A DNA stretch of 64,000 bases from Paralvinella palmiformis. Lineage: Eukaryota; Annelida; Polychaeta; Terebellida; Alvinellidae. Positions 13,126-25,615 of this stretch are shown here, piece after piece (position 1 is the stretch's first letter; each line of letters begins with the position of its first letter). A program made the translations under genes and the position numbers. The stretch covers positions 184,501 through 248,500 of the forward strand of contig JAODUP010000347.1 of the NCBI GenBank assembly GCA_025642065.1, written 5' to 3'. The notes below the pieces were generated by a model. The model ran no database searches. It saw only the letters and a list, made by a program, of their open reading frames with translations, and was not told the DNA's origin.

Positions 13126-13440
13126 CTCCGTCTTGTTGACCCTCACTAACTTACTTAAATATATTTGGTATGTGGGTAATTACTACTTGTATATACAGTA
13201 GATAATCTACTAGTCTCAGAATAACCCTCTATCCAATGTTGACACTTACATGTATTGTAATGTTGTTAAGATGTAACTTCATAACCCGGGTGACATATAA
13301 TAGTGTTAAAATGTGATTTCGTAAATGAATTGAATAAAATTCAATTACATACACTATGACGCTTGAATATAATAGCTGTAGACTATATGTAACATCCGTG
13401 TTTGCATGTTTTAGAATATGTTTGTTACATTCGTGCAATG
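13126..13440 (+). repeat. segment C (second part), inverted copy at 22660-22870
   Basis: tgtgggtaattactacttgtatata, ccaatgttgacacttacatgtattgtaatgttgttaagatg and following text match the reverse complement of 22700-22860. Together with the F1 and F3 parts this forms a 1.2-kb inverted repeat about 9 kb from its partner. Confidence 0.75.
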
Positions 13441-13980
13441 AATTACAAGATCGATATAACTACTAAAAACAGAGTTCTTCCAAAAATTAGTTCGTGTCCT
13501 TGATAAGAGATGGCAGCTTCAGCGCGCTAATTATTCAATTATTCACAGCTGTCTGAATGTCTATTAACACATCGAAACAGGTGATGGTAACGGGAATTGT
13601 GTTAATTCCAGGCGTGAATATTCATCACCATCTATTATTATCGCTCATTATTATTAAGGTCGGCTATTACGAATCCAAAACGATTTCGAATCACATTTCG
13701 CCGATTTCGTGTTTGTTCAACTTGTGGCAGCGCTTGCGTCAACATCGCATCAACAACACGGTGTCTGTGTCATCTTAGCGGATTTGAGGTGAGTTGGTTT
13801 TTACTTGCGTTATATAATTGGAAAATAAATGAATGGTCTGCTTGTGTGTGTGTGATCCTGTGTGTGCACGCTAAAATTATTTGGATATGTTCTCTCTGAG
13901 AGTTAAATTGTATTTATGGTTATAATAATAATACTACTACTAATAATACTAATCCACACGTCATCCGTTGTAGAACATAA
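13441..13980. other. intergenic, nothing recognised
   Basis: No domain in the 73-codon frame at 13557-13778. Short TAA/TAC repeats at 13923-13955. Confidence 0.45.
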
Positions 13981-13981
13981 A

Positions 13982-14465
13982 ATGGCGTCGAAAATCCATC
14001 CAGAAAATATGGAGACGCTAAAACTAGACGATTTTGCCGAAACCCAAATCATTGGGAGCTACATTTTACGGTAACTCTTTACATATTTACTGGCGTCAGT
14101 AGACCTACAACAGTCTTACAGAAAAGATCTGTGTAAATGTAAAACAAAGATCGGGTCAATGACATGAAAATGGAGATGCCAGTCGTTTGCTCCCTGTTAA
14201 AAGATTCCATATACGCGGCATGCGATTTGTAGGATTCCCTATACACGTTTTCCCGTGCACTTTCAGCCTCTTTTGCCGAAGATTTTCACGCCAAGGAAGT
14301 GACTATTCCGTCCAAATTGCGGCTTTATCTGTTGGAAATGGAGCAATATAACCTGCTTTTACTAAAAAAATGTACGGAGGAGCACAACTCTGTATGCAAT
14401 ATTGTTTCTGTAGAATGGAAGAAGAAATGGAGTATTTTCAGAGAAACGTATGTTAAGAAAGGCTG
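13982..14465 (+). pseudogene. possible accessory ORF of the Harbinger element, fragmentary
   Basis: 13982 is an ATG opening a 30-codon frame to a GT donor-like site at 14072. A second open stretch (about 14265-14464, after a TTTCAG) encodes a helical, Lys-rich peptide ending in a [17 protein letters not shown] stretch, which resembles the end of a MADF/Myb-like DNA-binding domain, the usual partner protein of PIF/Harbinger transposases. The two parts do not join in one frame with the obvious splice sites, so no intact gene is claimed. The beginning of the second part has an inverted homologue at 18225-18290. Confidence 0.25.
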
Positions 14466-14470
14466 AGAGA

Positions 14471-14473
<3 letters not shown>

Positions 14474-14519
<46 letters not shown>

Positions 14520-14563
14520 ATATATATATGTGTGTGTGTGTGTGTGTGTCTATGTGTGTGTGA

Positions 14564-14644
<81 letters not shown>

Positions 14645-14812
14645 CGTTATATAGCAAACATTTAAGATATTATAATGTATTAATTTTCTATGAATTCAGT
14701 GCGAAGAAAATTTATACATTAATCAATCAAAGTTTATTTTTGTAATTAATTTATTCTATGATGACCATCTTTAATACAATTAAATTATTGCGTATAATAT
14801 TGAAATATACCA

Positions 14813-14853
<41 letters not shown>
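14474..14853. repeat. (TA)n and (TG)n microsatellites
   Basis: (TA)n at 14474-14528, (TG)n at 14530-14562, (TA)n at 14565-14640 and (TA)n at 14819-14853. Confidence 0.95.
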
Positions 14854-14857
<4 letters not shown>

Positions 14858-14989
14858 GCACAGAGGATAATGTGTCACCTGCTGAATCAGTCAACAGTGT
14901 CTCTGATGATGATGATGATGAGAAGGATGACACTGCCGGAAGTACCGTCACAACAAGTAGCATTGCTCAGTGAGAAAACCTTTGTTCTT

Positions 14990-15737
14990 TCATACTGAAC
15001 ATGTCTCCGGTTATACGAGCATCCTACTACTTCGATATAGGTGAAACATCTACGAAGAAAGCCATGATCCTATTTCGTATTGTAACTGCATCCCATGTAG
15101 CTCTATTGCCTGCTCCAGGTAGATCCTCTAGAGCTTCAATGTTCTCACTTTCTACTTCCCGTAACAACGTCATCGCCTGGGATGGCGTAGTTTGACACTA
15201 TTGTAGGTTATGTAGCACACACGTAGCCTTAACAATAGACTTTACCCACTGGGGTCTGACGGCCAGCTTTGTATGATAGATTCTCCATTTTGCAGCAAGT
15301 AGACCGATTGCATTTTCAGCAATTCATCTTGCCCTTGATAACCGGTCGTTGTAGATCTGTTTGTTATTAGAGTTGGCAAATATATCACCATCACTACTGC
15401 AGCCAAATGCTCACACATCTATTGCTGTGAACTTCATATCAGCATCTACTAGTGCCAGAAGATACAGTGATCCTGAATTCCAGGGAGATTTCATCACTAC
15501 GCGTTTCCCATCCAAAGCTCCAAGGCAATGTGGGAAATTCCACTTCTGCGCAAAATTGGCCGCAATCAGCTCCCATTCGGCACTTTCCTGTGGCACGTCC
15601 ATGTAAATCGGCGCAAGTTTTTCCCACGATACTTCACAGCATTCTGAGACAATAGTGCCAACCGTTGTATCTCATACACGATAGTTAAATGCGACGGATC
15701 GAAACGTTTCCCCTGTAGCAAGGAACCTGAAAATAAA
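14990..15737 (-). pseudogene. PIF/Harbinger transposase, C-terminal half, broken
   Basis: Read on the minus strand from 15737, the frame gives RFLATGETFRSVAFNYRV, a stop, then a stretch with WNFPHCLGALDGKRVV (around 15520). These are hallmarks of the HARBI1/ALP1-like DDE nuclease. After AIDV and a stop it continues with FANSNNKQIYNDRLSRAR, a stop, and ENAIGLLAAKWRI...VLHN at 15225-15330. The segment with the second acidic catalytic residue is deleted, as is the usual FNYKGTHS-like stretch. Three in-frame TGA codons interrupt it; at least two sit where CGA or GGA would be expected. It is clearly dead. Confidence 0.85.
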
Positions 15738-17010
15738 TAAATAAATATCAGACAATGTGTTGCATATATCTCAGTTTCTGCAATGTCAGTTTATAGTTAG
15801 CTTTGATCACCACAATATCTAATATTTTACGTTTACAGGTCAAATATTGCGTCATTGGCAGTTACACCAAAGACAGGCCGGGAATGCTCCCCTCTAGCAA
15901 TGCCGACAAGTACATCACCTTTATTAGACACTTTTCGGCACACTCCGCACAGATACTGTATAGATCGTTAACCTTGAGTGGAGTACCGGTGTTGAGGGAC
16001 AAAAGTTGTCGCGGGTCAAAATGCGTCCCCCCAATGCTTTAGCGTGGAGCGCACTTCAGGCAAAATGAACCGTTTTCGCTAACGAGGAATTTCAGCCCGG
16101 TGAAACACACAAAAGTACAACTAAATGTACGCATTGAAATCGTGCAGTTATTCAAGATATTAATGTCATTTTGTAAATATAACACGTCAATATACACAAA
16201 TGTATACTTTTTACGAGTTTGTTGGTATTAAAAGGCCTTTTAAATAAGTTTACTTTCATGGAATGTTGTTGACTTTCGTACCTGGTGGGAAATTTAAGAC
16301 AAGAAACGGAACAAACAAAACTTAGTTTACAACATGATTGTGTTATTTTTTTCTATCTTGATTGTACAATTAGTGAATCGAAATGTACCAATAACGTATT
16401 GTTAAAGTACTAATCTGTACATAAATGCCTCTAACATAGGTTTATATTAAAACGAGTATTTTGATAACTGGCAAACTAGTCAATATATCCATAATTAAAA
16501 CTTATGTTTTTGCATGTTTTAAGAACTTATTAACTTTGTGAAAGAATGTGGGCAATAGTGAAATGTGAAATGTGGCAAATTTATAATTCGCCAACAGCAA
16601 AGCTTGCGAGAAACATTGGCCCGCGACAACCTTTGGCGGGTATAAGGTCGGGACAATAAATAACGACATATGGATGGATGCTCTGCTCTTCATTATGAGA
16701 TCATGGAAGATCTCGACGATGAAGAGCTATTAGCTTATTGTGAGATATTTCACAGAACATAATAAATGGCAGAGACTTGAGCTTGGGTCCCTAACTTCTT
16801 ATGAGTGCGACAACTCGTTTCGATTTCGAGAAGAGGTACTCGTCCAACTATAAAGGAGCAGAAACAGAATAACAGTGAAACGGAAGAGGCTTTGACAGTC
16901 ATCATAATCGAATGTACACAATATTGATAGGAGATGGAAAAATAAATGCAGAAACAAACGAAGGGAGAGAAAACTGTTGAAGATTTATTTTTTAAGGTTG
17001 TTGTTATGAT
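15738..17010. other. interior of the Harbinger remnant, no further coding seen
   Basis: Separates the N- and C-terminal transposase pieces. Mostly AT-rich. Frames of 60-100 codons here show no transposase motif. It may be an intron plus later insertions. Confidence 0.45.
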
Positions 17011-17205
17011 GATGATGATGATGATTGGTGTTTTACGGCCACTTTTGTGCACGTGGCAGCCTAAATGGGCCGAGCGACGTCCCAGGGTAATGAAGCGAAG
17101 TCAAAGATGAAACACCCTTCAGCTATGCCCACGCCGAGATTCGAACTCAGGTGGTAATGATCTGTGGTCCAACGCGCTACCAACTAGACCACGAAGGCGG
17201 CCCGC
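17011..17205 (-). mobile_element. tRNA-derived SINE (family A), minus strand
   Basis: ttttacggccacttttgtgc at the left, the family A body, and at the right box B (GAGATTCGAAC in reverse) and box A (ctaccaactagaccacgaagg). It lies inside the Harbinger remnant, so it inserted later. Confidence 0.9.
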
Positions 17206-17926
17206 CATTCAGCATCGGAGCCGTGTTCATGAGTGTCATCTAGGTCCGAGCAATTTCGTGATCGTACTTGGTTTTTCAGCGGCTCGCATCGGAGTCAGTA
17301 CTAGAATGTAGTTGTAATTATTGCTACTAGAACACTCTAGTGTTTAACAAGGATGTTATAATGAGATTTAAAAAAGTCTGACATTTATAAGAACCCAAAT
17401 GCAACTAGACTACTACGTGCTCGGCCGACATATTTGAGCGGAAGTAAGAGCCAACAAGGAATAATTGGCGCATGCGCATTGAGTACTCGGACCTATTATC
17501 CTATAACACTACAAGGTTTCGATGCTCGGATACGTAACCACTTCGATTTTTAAACTCTAGTTTCTGTATGAAGAAGCTGCCAGCAGCGATTAAATCATTT
17601 CCCGCAACTTCACATATCTCAGCTGTTTGTAAATAGGGATCGAGAATCCGTAGCTGCCATGGGTGCCAATAACCCCACTCCCAATAAACCAGCCACAAAT
17701 TAGTGCTTATTGTGGACAGGTCAATAACTCCTTTCAAGGAGTGATGTTCAGCGAGGGCAGTCATTATTTCGAATGCACTGCATATATATCTAGCTAACTT
17801 GTTGTCATCATGTATTGTTTTATCACCATTCCTGTGGCATAGCTTAAGAAAGTAATAAATTGTATCAAGAAATAGTTACGCGGACTTTCATATTTCATGT
17901 TTTTCTTACCTCAAACATATTGCCAG
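17206..17926. other. Harbinger interior or flank, nothing recognised
   Basis: An 87-codon minus-strand frame (17501-17764) has no recognisable motif. Confidence 0.4.
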
Positions 17927-18169
17927 TCATTGTCTAGGACAAATGACTGCCCTGCTCCTGCAGTGCTTCACCAGATCTTCCTCCACATCATATAACACCT
18001 GAACAAACTGTTCTCTGTTCAACCTGAAGTATTGTTCGAACTTCTCCCCATCAAATTGTAGCTCCTTAAACAGATTATGGTAGGTTCCTTGTTGAACCCG
18101 GTTCCTGTTAATCTCATGCACCCAATAGCGGTGTTTTCTTTGCTTATTACGTTTTGGGTTTTTTGGATA
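17927..18169 (-). pseudogene. PIF/Harbinger transposase, N-terminal fragment
   Basis: The minus strand encodes a peptide with RYWVHEINRNRVQQG, then YHNLFKELQFDGEKFEQYFRLN and FVQVLYDVEEDL. This matches the N-terminal helical region of HARBI1-like transposases (WVHPI ... G.F..L..EL..D...F..YFRM). It reaches a splice-donor-like site or break near 17927, 2.2 kb from the next recognisable piece. A shorter, more decayed copy of the same region occurs at about 20525-20600. Confidence 0.8.
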
Positions 18170-20520
18170 AATTTATATACAACGGCAAGCAGTCACAAGT
18201 TATGACACTTATGTTGATGCATTCCCAACAACGAAAGCAACAATTTGGACTGATTAACCATGTTCTTGTCTCGAAAATCTTCGGCAAAAGAAACTGAAAA
18301 CGCGCGGGAAAGTGTTTATATGGAATCATAAAAATCGTATGCCGCATACCCCATTAAAACTGAAATTCCATATGGTATGCGGTGGGCGGACAGAGAGCTT
18401 AAATATAGAGAGGCGTTACTCTTGCCGCGCCATGTTGAATTTTGAACCAGTGGCGCCTCCAGCGACCGGAGGTATTTCTCAGATAAACAAAAGCTCTCTG
18501 GTTATCCACATGTGATCGTGTACATGTGTGCGATGATTGAAATGAATTGCCAATACTAGTACTATATGTTACATGATCACATACTCTTTTGTTAATAAAC
18601 ACTTTAATTGTGCACACATGATATTGAAGAAACGAAGCTCTGAAACTGTAAATAAATAATTAAGTGATTTCACAGCTCAGTCACTTATTTTATTCATAGC
18701 CCAATTTGCGATCACTTGAAGCTGATTAGAAAATAATTGAACGTGGTTTGGGTTATTTCACAGTTTTGTGGGGAATATTTTTTAATTGAAAAAGTTAGGT
18801 TATATATAAAATCCCAAAAAATTTTTATCTGAGATTAGTTAAATTTTTTTTTTTGGGTAAAAAAACAATAATAATAAATTTTTAAGAAACCATAACAAAT
18901 TAATATATTCTCTGTCCATTTTAATGTTAACAAAAAAATTTAAAATTTTAAATTTCCCCTAATAATATAAAAACATGGCCCCCATAAACAAAAATTACAT
19001 AAATATTAAAATTTTAGTTTGCTTAAAAAAAAAATTATATTTATAAAATAAGGACAAATACTTTGACTTCATCAAACAAATTTTTTGTTATAAACACTAC
19101 TAAAAAAATATGACTTTTAGCCCAGATAGTGAACTGTTTCTGTTAGACAAAATTCAAGATGTAATAGACACATGCATTGACATGTAACAGAAAAAAACAC
19201 CAAAAGTAATCTGTAACCAAGAATTGCCTGTTTACATGGTATTTCATCACATAGAATTTCAAAGGACTGAAAAAAAAACTTTGAAAATAATACATGTTTT
19301 CCTTTTTTTTTCAAGTTGGTATTTGATTTGATATGCATTTAAGTTATTAAGAGAAAAACCAATTAAACCACATGAGCTGAACATTCAGGTACTAATTCAG
19401 GTGCTGGTAACTTTTTTTCGTATTAAGATATGAAATGGGGTGACAAAATTTCTGGGTTTTTCCCTTTTTTCTTATTTAATTAATTTTATAATCCCCAAAT
19501 TTTTATCATTAATACTTATAAATATTAATTTTCATCACAGCTGGCCCTGTCTCCTGTATAGGTCTCCTATCTGAAAACTTCCCTTTGATTTTACATGCGG
19601 TGGGAAAAAAAATTTGGAAAACATTTTAAAAACTTTTTAAACAAAATTTTTTTTAAAATATTCAAGTAATTTAAATCTTTCCCCATATATATTGAAGTTT
19701 TTAAAAACCCCTCTTTTTCTTCGTCAAAAGTAAAAAAATGAATGTTTCAATATTAGGTATTGAAAATTTAAATTTTTAAATTTAAAATAAATGGTCCAAA
19801 ATATAATAAGTACCAAATGCTTACGTTTAAAAATAAATATGGACAGGTGATCATGTAAATCTGGGTACTTATAATTATTGAATTAGGGAAAAAAATTTTC
19901 TGATTATAGTAATGTAATTTTAGAAGTCCAATTATATTATTAACAATAAAAAGTAAAATATACCTCCCGCCCCTAACTTTCAATGGCTCCAGTACCTGTA
20001 ACTGTAAGCTTATGTAATCTTACATACCCCTTTTGTGATTAATAGGTTGATATTTTCAATAAAAAATTTTAAACAGATTTTGTCTGAAACAAAATAGATC
20101 GGGTAGATCTGTTGGGTTTTTTTAAATAATTTTTTTACATTTTAAAATTTTTAACATTATTTTTTAAATTTTTTATTTTTTATTTTCCTTTCTAAAAAAA
20201 TGGGGCCATTAGGCGCCATTTTAACGAAGGGACCTGTCCGTAACAATCTACCTCCGGTCGCTAGGGCGTCCCATGTTAAAACGCGAAATAACACGTCTTA
20301 TTATAAATAGTCTTTGATGCGAATACGGCAAAAATGGAACAGGATGTAAACAGACGAGCGCGATTCCATGTGTCCGATGCGGCATGAGATTTATCCTGCG
20401 GCTGCGTACCGAGGCGGATACGGTAAACTGAATTGCTCCATGTAGCGATTCGTACGGCAAAAAAAAAAACGGACGGGGGAATCCAGAATATGACGTCAGG
20501 GGCAGGTGTTTTCAGAACAA
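18170..20520. other. AT-rich gene-free stretch with an element-end motif
   Basis: 18290-18400 carries gattccatata-type and gcggcatacg-type motifs that recur at 14190-14240 and 20800-20890, suggesting ends of one non-autonomous family. The stretch 18780-20200 is extremely AT-rich with many long A and T runs. The block 20205-20270 repeats the cgctccagcgaccggaggta motif of 18455-18475 in inverted form. No gene seen. Confidence 0.45.
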
Positions 20521-20605
20521 TTTGGCGAGATTTTAGATTATCTGGTCAACCTGAAGTATAGTTCGAATTTCTCCATATCAAATTGTAGTTCAAATCGTCA
20601 GCATA
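20521..20605 (-). pseudogene. second Harbinger N-terminal fragment
   Basis: ggtcaacctgaagtatagttcgaatttctccatatcaaattgtag is a close copy of 18018-18062, the region encoding KELQFDGEKFEQYFRLN. It ends abruptly on both sides. Confidence 0.65.
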
Positions 20606-20904
20606 TTGCTGAATAAGCATTCTAATGCTGTAACAACAGGATAGTGTTTTAATAATTATCATTTTTTTTAAATTCAGATCTATAATGTGTTAAATCTGTT
20701 TTGGGTGAGTAACTGACCCCCCCCCCTCTACACAAACACACACCTGTTTTTTTTTGCTATCTGTATTTCTGTTGTATTGCCATATTTTTAGCATGACATA
20801 TTGAAAACGCATGGGAACGCACGTTCATATGGAATCACACAAATCTCCTGACGGATACCGCATGCCGCATCACGCATGCCGCGTATATGGAATCTAAGCC
20901 AATT

Positions 20905-21075
20905 TTAATGAGAACAAATGCACATAATTATATTAATCAAATAAAGAATAATTTTTAAAAAATCTATAAATAGGATAATAAGAAATATATTTCTGATTTA
21001 AAAATCATTTTATTTTTTTCTGATTAAAAATTCACAGGTGAACCAAGTGTCGACCTTTTCATTTGCTTGGTGAGC
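20905..21075. mobile_element. F3 MITE, partial copy
   Basis: aattttaatgagaacaaatgcacataattatatt ... aaaaattcacaggtgaaccaagtgtcgaccttttcatttgcttggtgagc. Core and right arm are kept and the outer arrays are lost. Confidence 0.65.
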
Positions 21076-21082
21076 AATGTAA

Positions 21083-21990
21083 TGATCACAAACAAATGTC
21101 TCATACTCTAAAATTTGAAAACACAAACATTGTGATGTTTGTAGATTGTCATCAAGTATTTTTAATAAATCACAGATACAATCTTGACCATCTGGTTTAT
21201 TCTCTAAACTGTTTCCGGTCCGTTACAATTCTAAAAAACATTGTCTCATTAATTTAATTTACTTAAAATTTTGAAAAAAATTTTCTATAATAATTCTTTA
21301 TTTTAATGTTGTACATAGGTGTACATTGTCAATATTCCTATTATTAAAGCTACATCTTACTTTTAATATATTTGTTTATGTTATCTATATTCTTTTTTTA
21401 TATTTCTTAACTGGGTCTAAGTATAAATATACTTGAATAAAATATTGAGGATTTAAGAACAAAAAAAAAAACATAGCGAGCCATAATAATCTCATTTAAA
21501 TTTATCGCCCAAATAATGACACGAGTATTTTTTTTATAGTGTCTGTCATTAACAAACATCAAAATACTCAATGACTTCCATGCCATTCCATGTCTTGCGT
21601 ACAGTTATTGAATTTTGGTTTAAATATGGATGTATATCTGTATGATTTAAAAATGTGTGACACAGACTAACGGTATGTCACGGCTCGATAATCATATTCT
21701 CTTTATCCCACATATTATCATGCAACAAACCTTGTCGGATCAACAAATTTGACTGTACATAAAAAAATACTGTGGGAAACCAGATCTAATTACCCTGGGG
21801 GCCCCTTTTTTCCTACTAGCCTATAGAAAACGGTTCCAGGTAAAGAAGTTTAGTGTCATTGGGGGTGGTCTGGTAACTTGAAGGTACACCAAACAGGAGC
21901 ACTGTAAACAAAGCCAGATCTATTTGCACTAGGGGACCCCTTTATTTGATAGTGTCTTTCACATACATGCTTTTTTTTAGACCTACTCCA
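21083..21990 (+). repeat. dispersed repeat D, second copy
   Basis: Direct copy of 9826-10990 with an internal deletion; see that entry. The 64-codon frame at 21063-21257 is not conserved between the copies. Confidence 0.6.
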
Positions 21991-21995
21991 TATTT

Positions 21996-22213
21996 GGAGT
22001 ACGGACAGTTGCTCTGAACTTTAATTCCCTAATAATTAGTAATATTCATCCCAATAATGATATAGGTAATATGATACTAAGAAATATATTTCTGAATTAA
22101 AAATCAATTAATTTTTTAAAATTTTTCCTCATTAACAATTCACTGGTGAGGAGTGTTCACTTTTTCTTTTGTTTGGTGAGCAACCCCGGGGAGAACTGTC
22201 CTACACCCAATAT
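21996..22213. mobile_element. F3 MITE, short-armed copy
   Basis: Left terminus ggagtacggacagttgctc, right terminus ctgtcctacacccaata, AT-rich core as in 12789-13125. Comparison of the two copies defines both outer ends of the family. Confidence 0.7.
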
Positions 22214-23225
22214 TTGACACATGAATGTCTACATGAAAATGGGGGTATAACAAAATAATGACAGTTATTATTCTTCTGCACACAAAGTGAAGATTGTCAT
22301 CAAAAAATAGTCTAATTCAACACCTTTAAATCCTATACAGAAACATCTTAAAAATTTTACTGTTGCATAGAAGATTGTGAACTTTAGTGTGAATATTTAC
22401 AAAGTTTGAAAATATTCGCTCACTTGAAACTGAATCCATTAACATTTTGGTAGTGGACATTATTATTCATGATCACACTTTTTGCACTATGCATATTTCT
22501 TATTTCCAACGGTAACATTTATACAGTACTAAAGGCGGGATATCAAATAATAATCACAGTATTAGTTCAATAATTTAAGCCAAAATGCAGGTATGTATCA
22601 ATGTGATATAACACTATGATCATGAGAAAGTGTATCACTGCTTCAAATTAAATTCAGACTGGCTTTCTATACTGAGGCAATATGAAGTCACATTTTAAAA
22701 CTATGATATATCACCTGGGTTATGCAGTCACATCTTAACAACATTACAATACATGTATGTGTCAACAATGGATAGAGGAGTATTCTGAAACTAGTAGATT
22801 ATCTGCCGTATATACAAGTAGTAATTACCCACATGCCAGATATAGTTAAGTAGTTAACGGTGTTAATAAAGTTTGTTTAAAAAAACCTGCGAAACCCTGA
22901 CATATTGCATATCATTATTTATATTTATTTATAATACCGGAGAAAACAGTATACATTAATATAAATATAAAAATTGTACAAAAAGCAGCAATAATTATTA
23001 TGTTGCTAACATCTTATCTAAAGATAGGCCTATATTTGCAACATCCACAAACAGAACATAATATTAACAGAGCATACACAAACCCAAAATGTAACAATAT
23101 ACATGTAGATGTAAGATGAAAATTTTGAATGTTGGCTAATTGTCCCCCTTGCAAATATTGGCTAAATGTCCGTTGGCTAAATGTCCGTTGGCTAAGGGTC
23201 CGTTGGCTAAATGTCCGGATACCAA
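22214..23225 (-). mobile_element. inverted copy of segment C with F1 end
   Basis: 22660-22870 and 22900-23225 match 13140-13330 and 12244-12545 in reverse complement. The F1 array here reads (reverse strand) GGACATTTAGCCAAC, GGACCCTTAGCCAAC, GGACATTTAGCCAAC, GGACATTTAGCC. No frame of note. Confidence 0.75.
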
Positions 23226-23375
23226 AAATACAATTACATACACTATTTTGTATTTAGTGAAACAACTATATTTATATTGAAAGCTCACATAAACATAATT
23301 AAAAAATTTGAATGTTGGCTAAAAGTCCCTGCAAATAATGGCTATGTGTCCGTTGGCTAAATGTCCCGGATTCAC
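23216..23375 (-). mobile_element. inverted copy of segment B with F1 end
   Basis: Reverse complement of 8601-8755, here still joined to segment C through ggtatccggac. Ends with a second F1 array (ggacatttagccaac, ggacacatagcc in reverse). Confidence 0.75.
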
Positions 23376-23457
23376 CAGGAACAGCTCACAACCTTCTGGG
23401 GATGGCTTTAATTGTTAACTCAAAATTATTTTAAATTTAGTGGGCATCCATAGTTCT

Positions 23458-24427
<970 letters not shown>

Positions 24428-24650
24428 ACTTTGTTACCTTCAGGGACTTGTCGCATCAACAACCATTTCAATATAATGTTTACATGAAGCTATGTCTAAC
24501 GGACTTTTAATTAGTAGCCCCTAACTCTACCAATCCGACCGTAGGTTATGTTGATGATATATCTGGATCGTTAACGTGGCCACATGGCCGTGTCCGGATT
24601 GGATATACTATCGATAAGAGATTTATGAAAACTGTCCGGAGATATGTGTG
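24428..24650 (-). repeat. dispersed repeat, copy A' (inverted relative to 7912-8128)
   Basis: See 7912-8128. Confidence 0.7.
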
Positions 24651-25615
24651 TCTGATTTTGGCAGATTGATAATGGAAATAATCGTGGGCCGGATTTACCC
24701 GTACGATATCCGCCTACTACATCCGCCATCTTTGATTTCTTAGTCTGTTGCGACTCTTCCTGCATATTAATTACACTGAAACAGAAATACTTTTCTAGGT
24801 CACGTTTTATGGGGTTTTCTCTGGCTTTAAGTCAGTGTGTGTGTGTGTGTGTGTGTGTTCGCGCGCGCATAGAACATAATTATATCCGTATTAAAGACTG
24901 GATCTAATTAAAAATATTTCTCAGACACTCAGATTGTCGATAGCAGACGATATAGAAATGCACACGCTCGAGTGCCCCTCCCGCCCTTTCAGTCGTACAA
25001 AGAGTGATTATTCTCTGATGCCAGGAATCTAGCGATGACATTTAATTTTGATCATCTGGATTATATGAAACAAACACGAATCCCAACTTAGGATAGGATT
25101 AGGAATTATGATATAGATTCATTGTAGATCATAATACTAAATGTTAATTCAGCACTTTTCTGATTGCATTAACAAGCAGTATGCATTTAGTTTGATGTCA
25201 CTGTTTTACGATGACACGATAACCCGTAGATTTATTTGAATAATTTAACCTCGAGTAAAAATATTGATATAGATGTATAATGTGAGATACAAATGAGTTA
25301 ATGATGTGCTAGCTAGTCTGAACTATGTATAGATTAGCTAGCAGGCTGTAGCTTATATCAACATTAATTTTGAGTGCCTAATGTACGAAGAACATAGCGC
25401 TGTTGGATAATAGCATATTACAGAAGTGGTCTTCGTCCGACCGAATCAGCGATCATGTTTATTATCATGACGTGTAATCATGGCATGTTTATCAATATCA
25501 TAACGTACAGGTCTTGTGTCTAATAACGATACGTTATGATAATGATGGAATAAACGGGTAGTGCCTGTCATGTATTCCGGTCCTAACTAGTTTTGTATTT
25601 TATATTCACGTATTC
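24651..25615. other. intergenic, nothing recognised
   Basis: (TG)n at 24835-24858. A ccgccatctttg motif at about 24722 resembles a YY1 site, without other promoter features. Confidence 0.5.

Noticed and set aside
13982..14465. Intact two-exon MADF protein
   Set aside because: The obvious donor and acceptor put the second part out of frame, so only fragments are reported.
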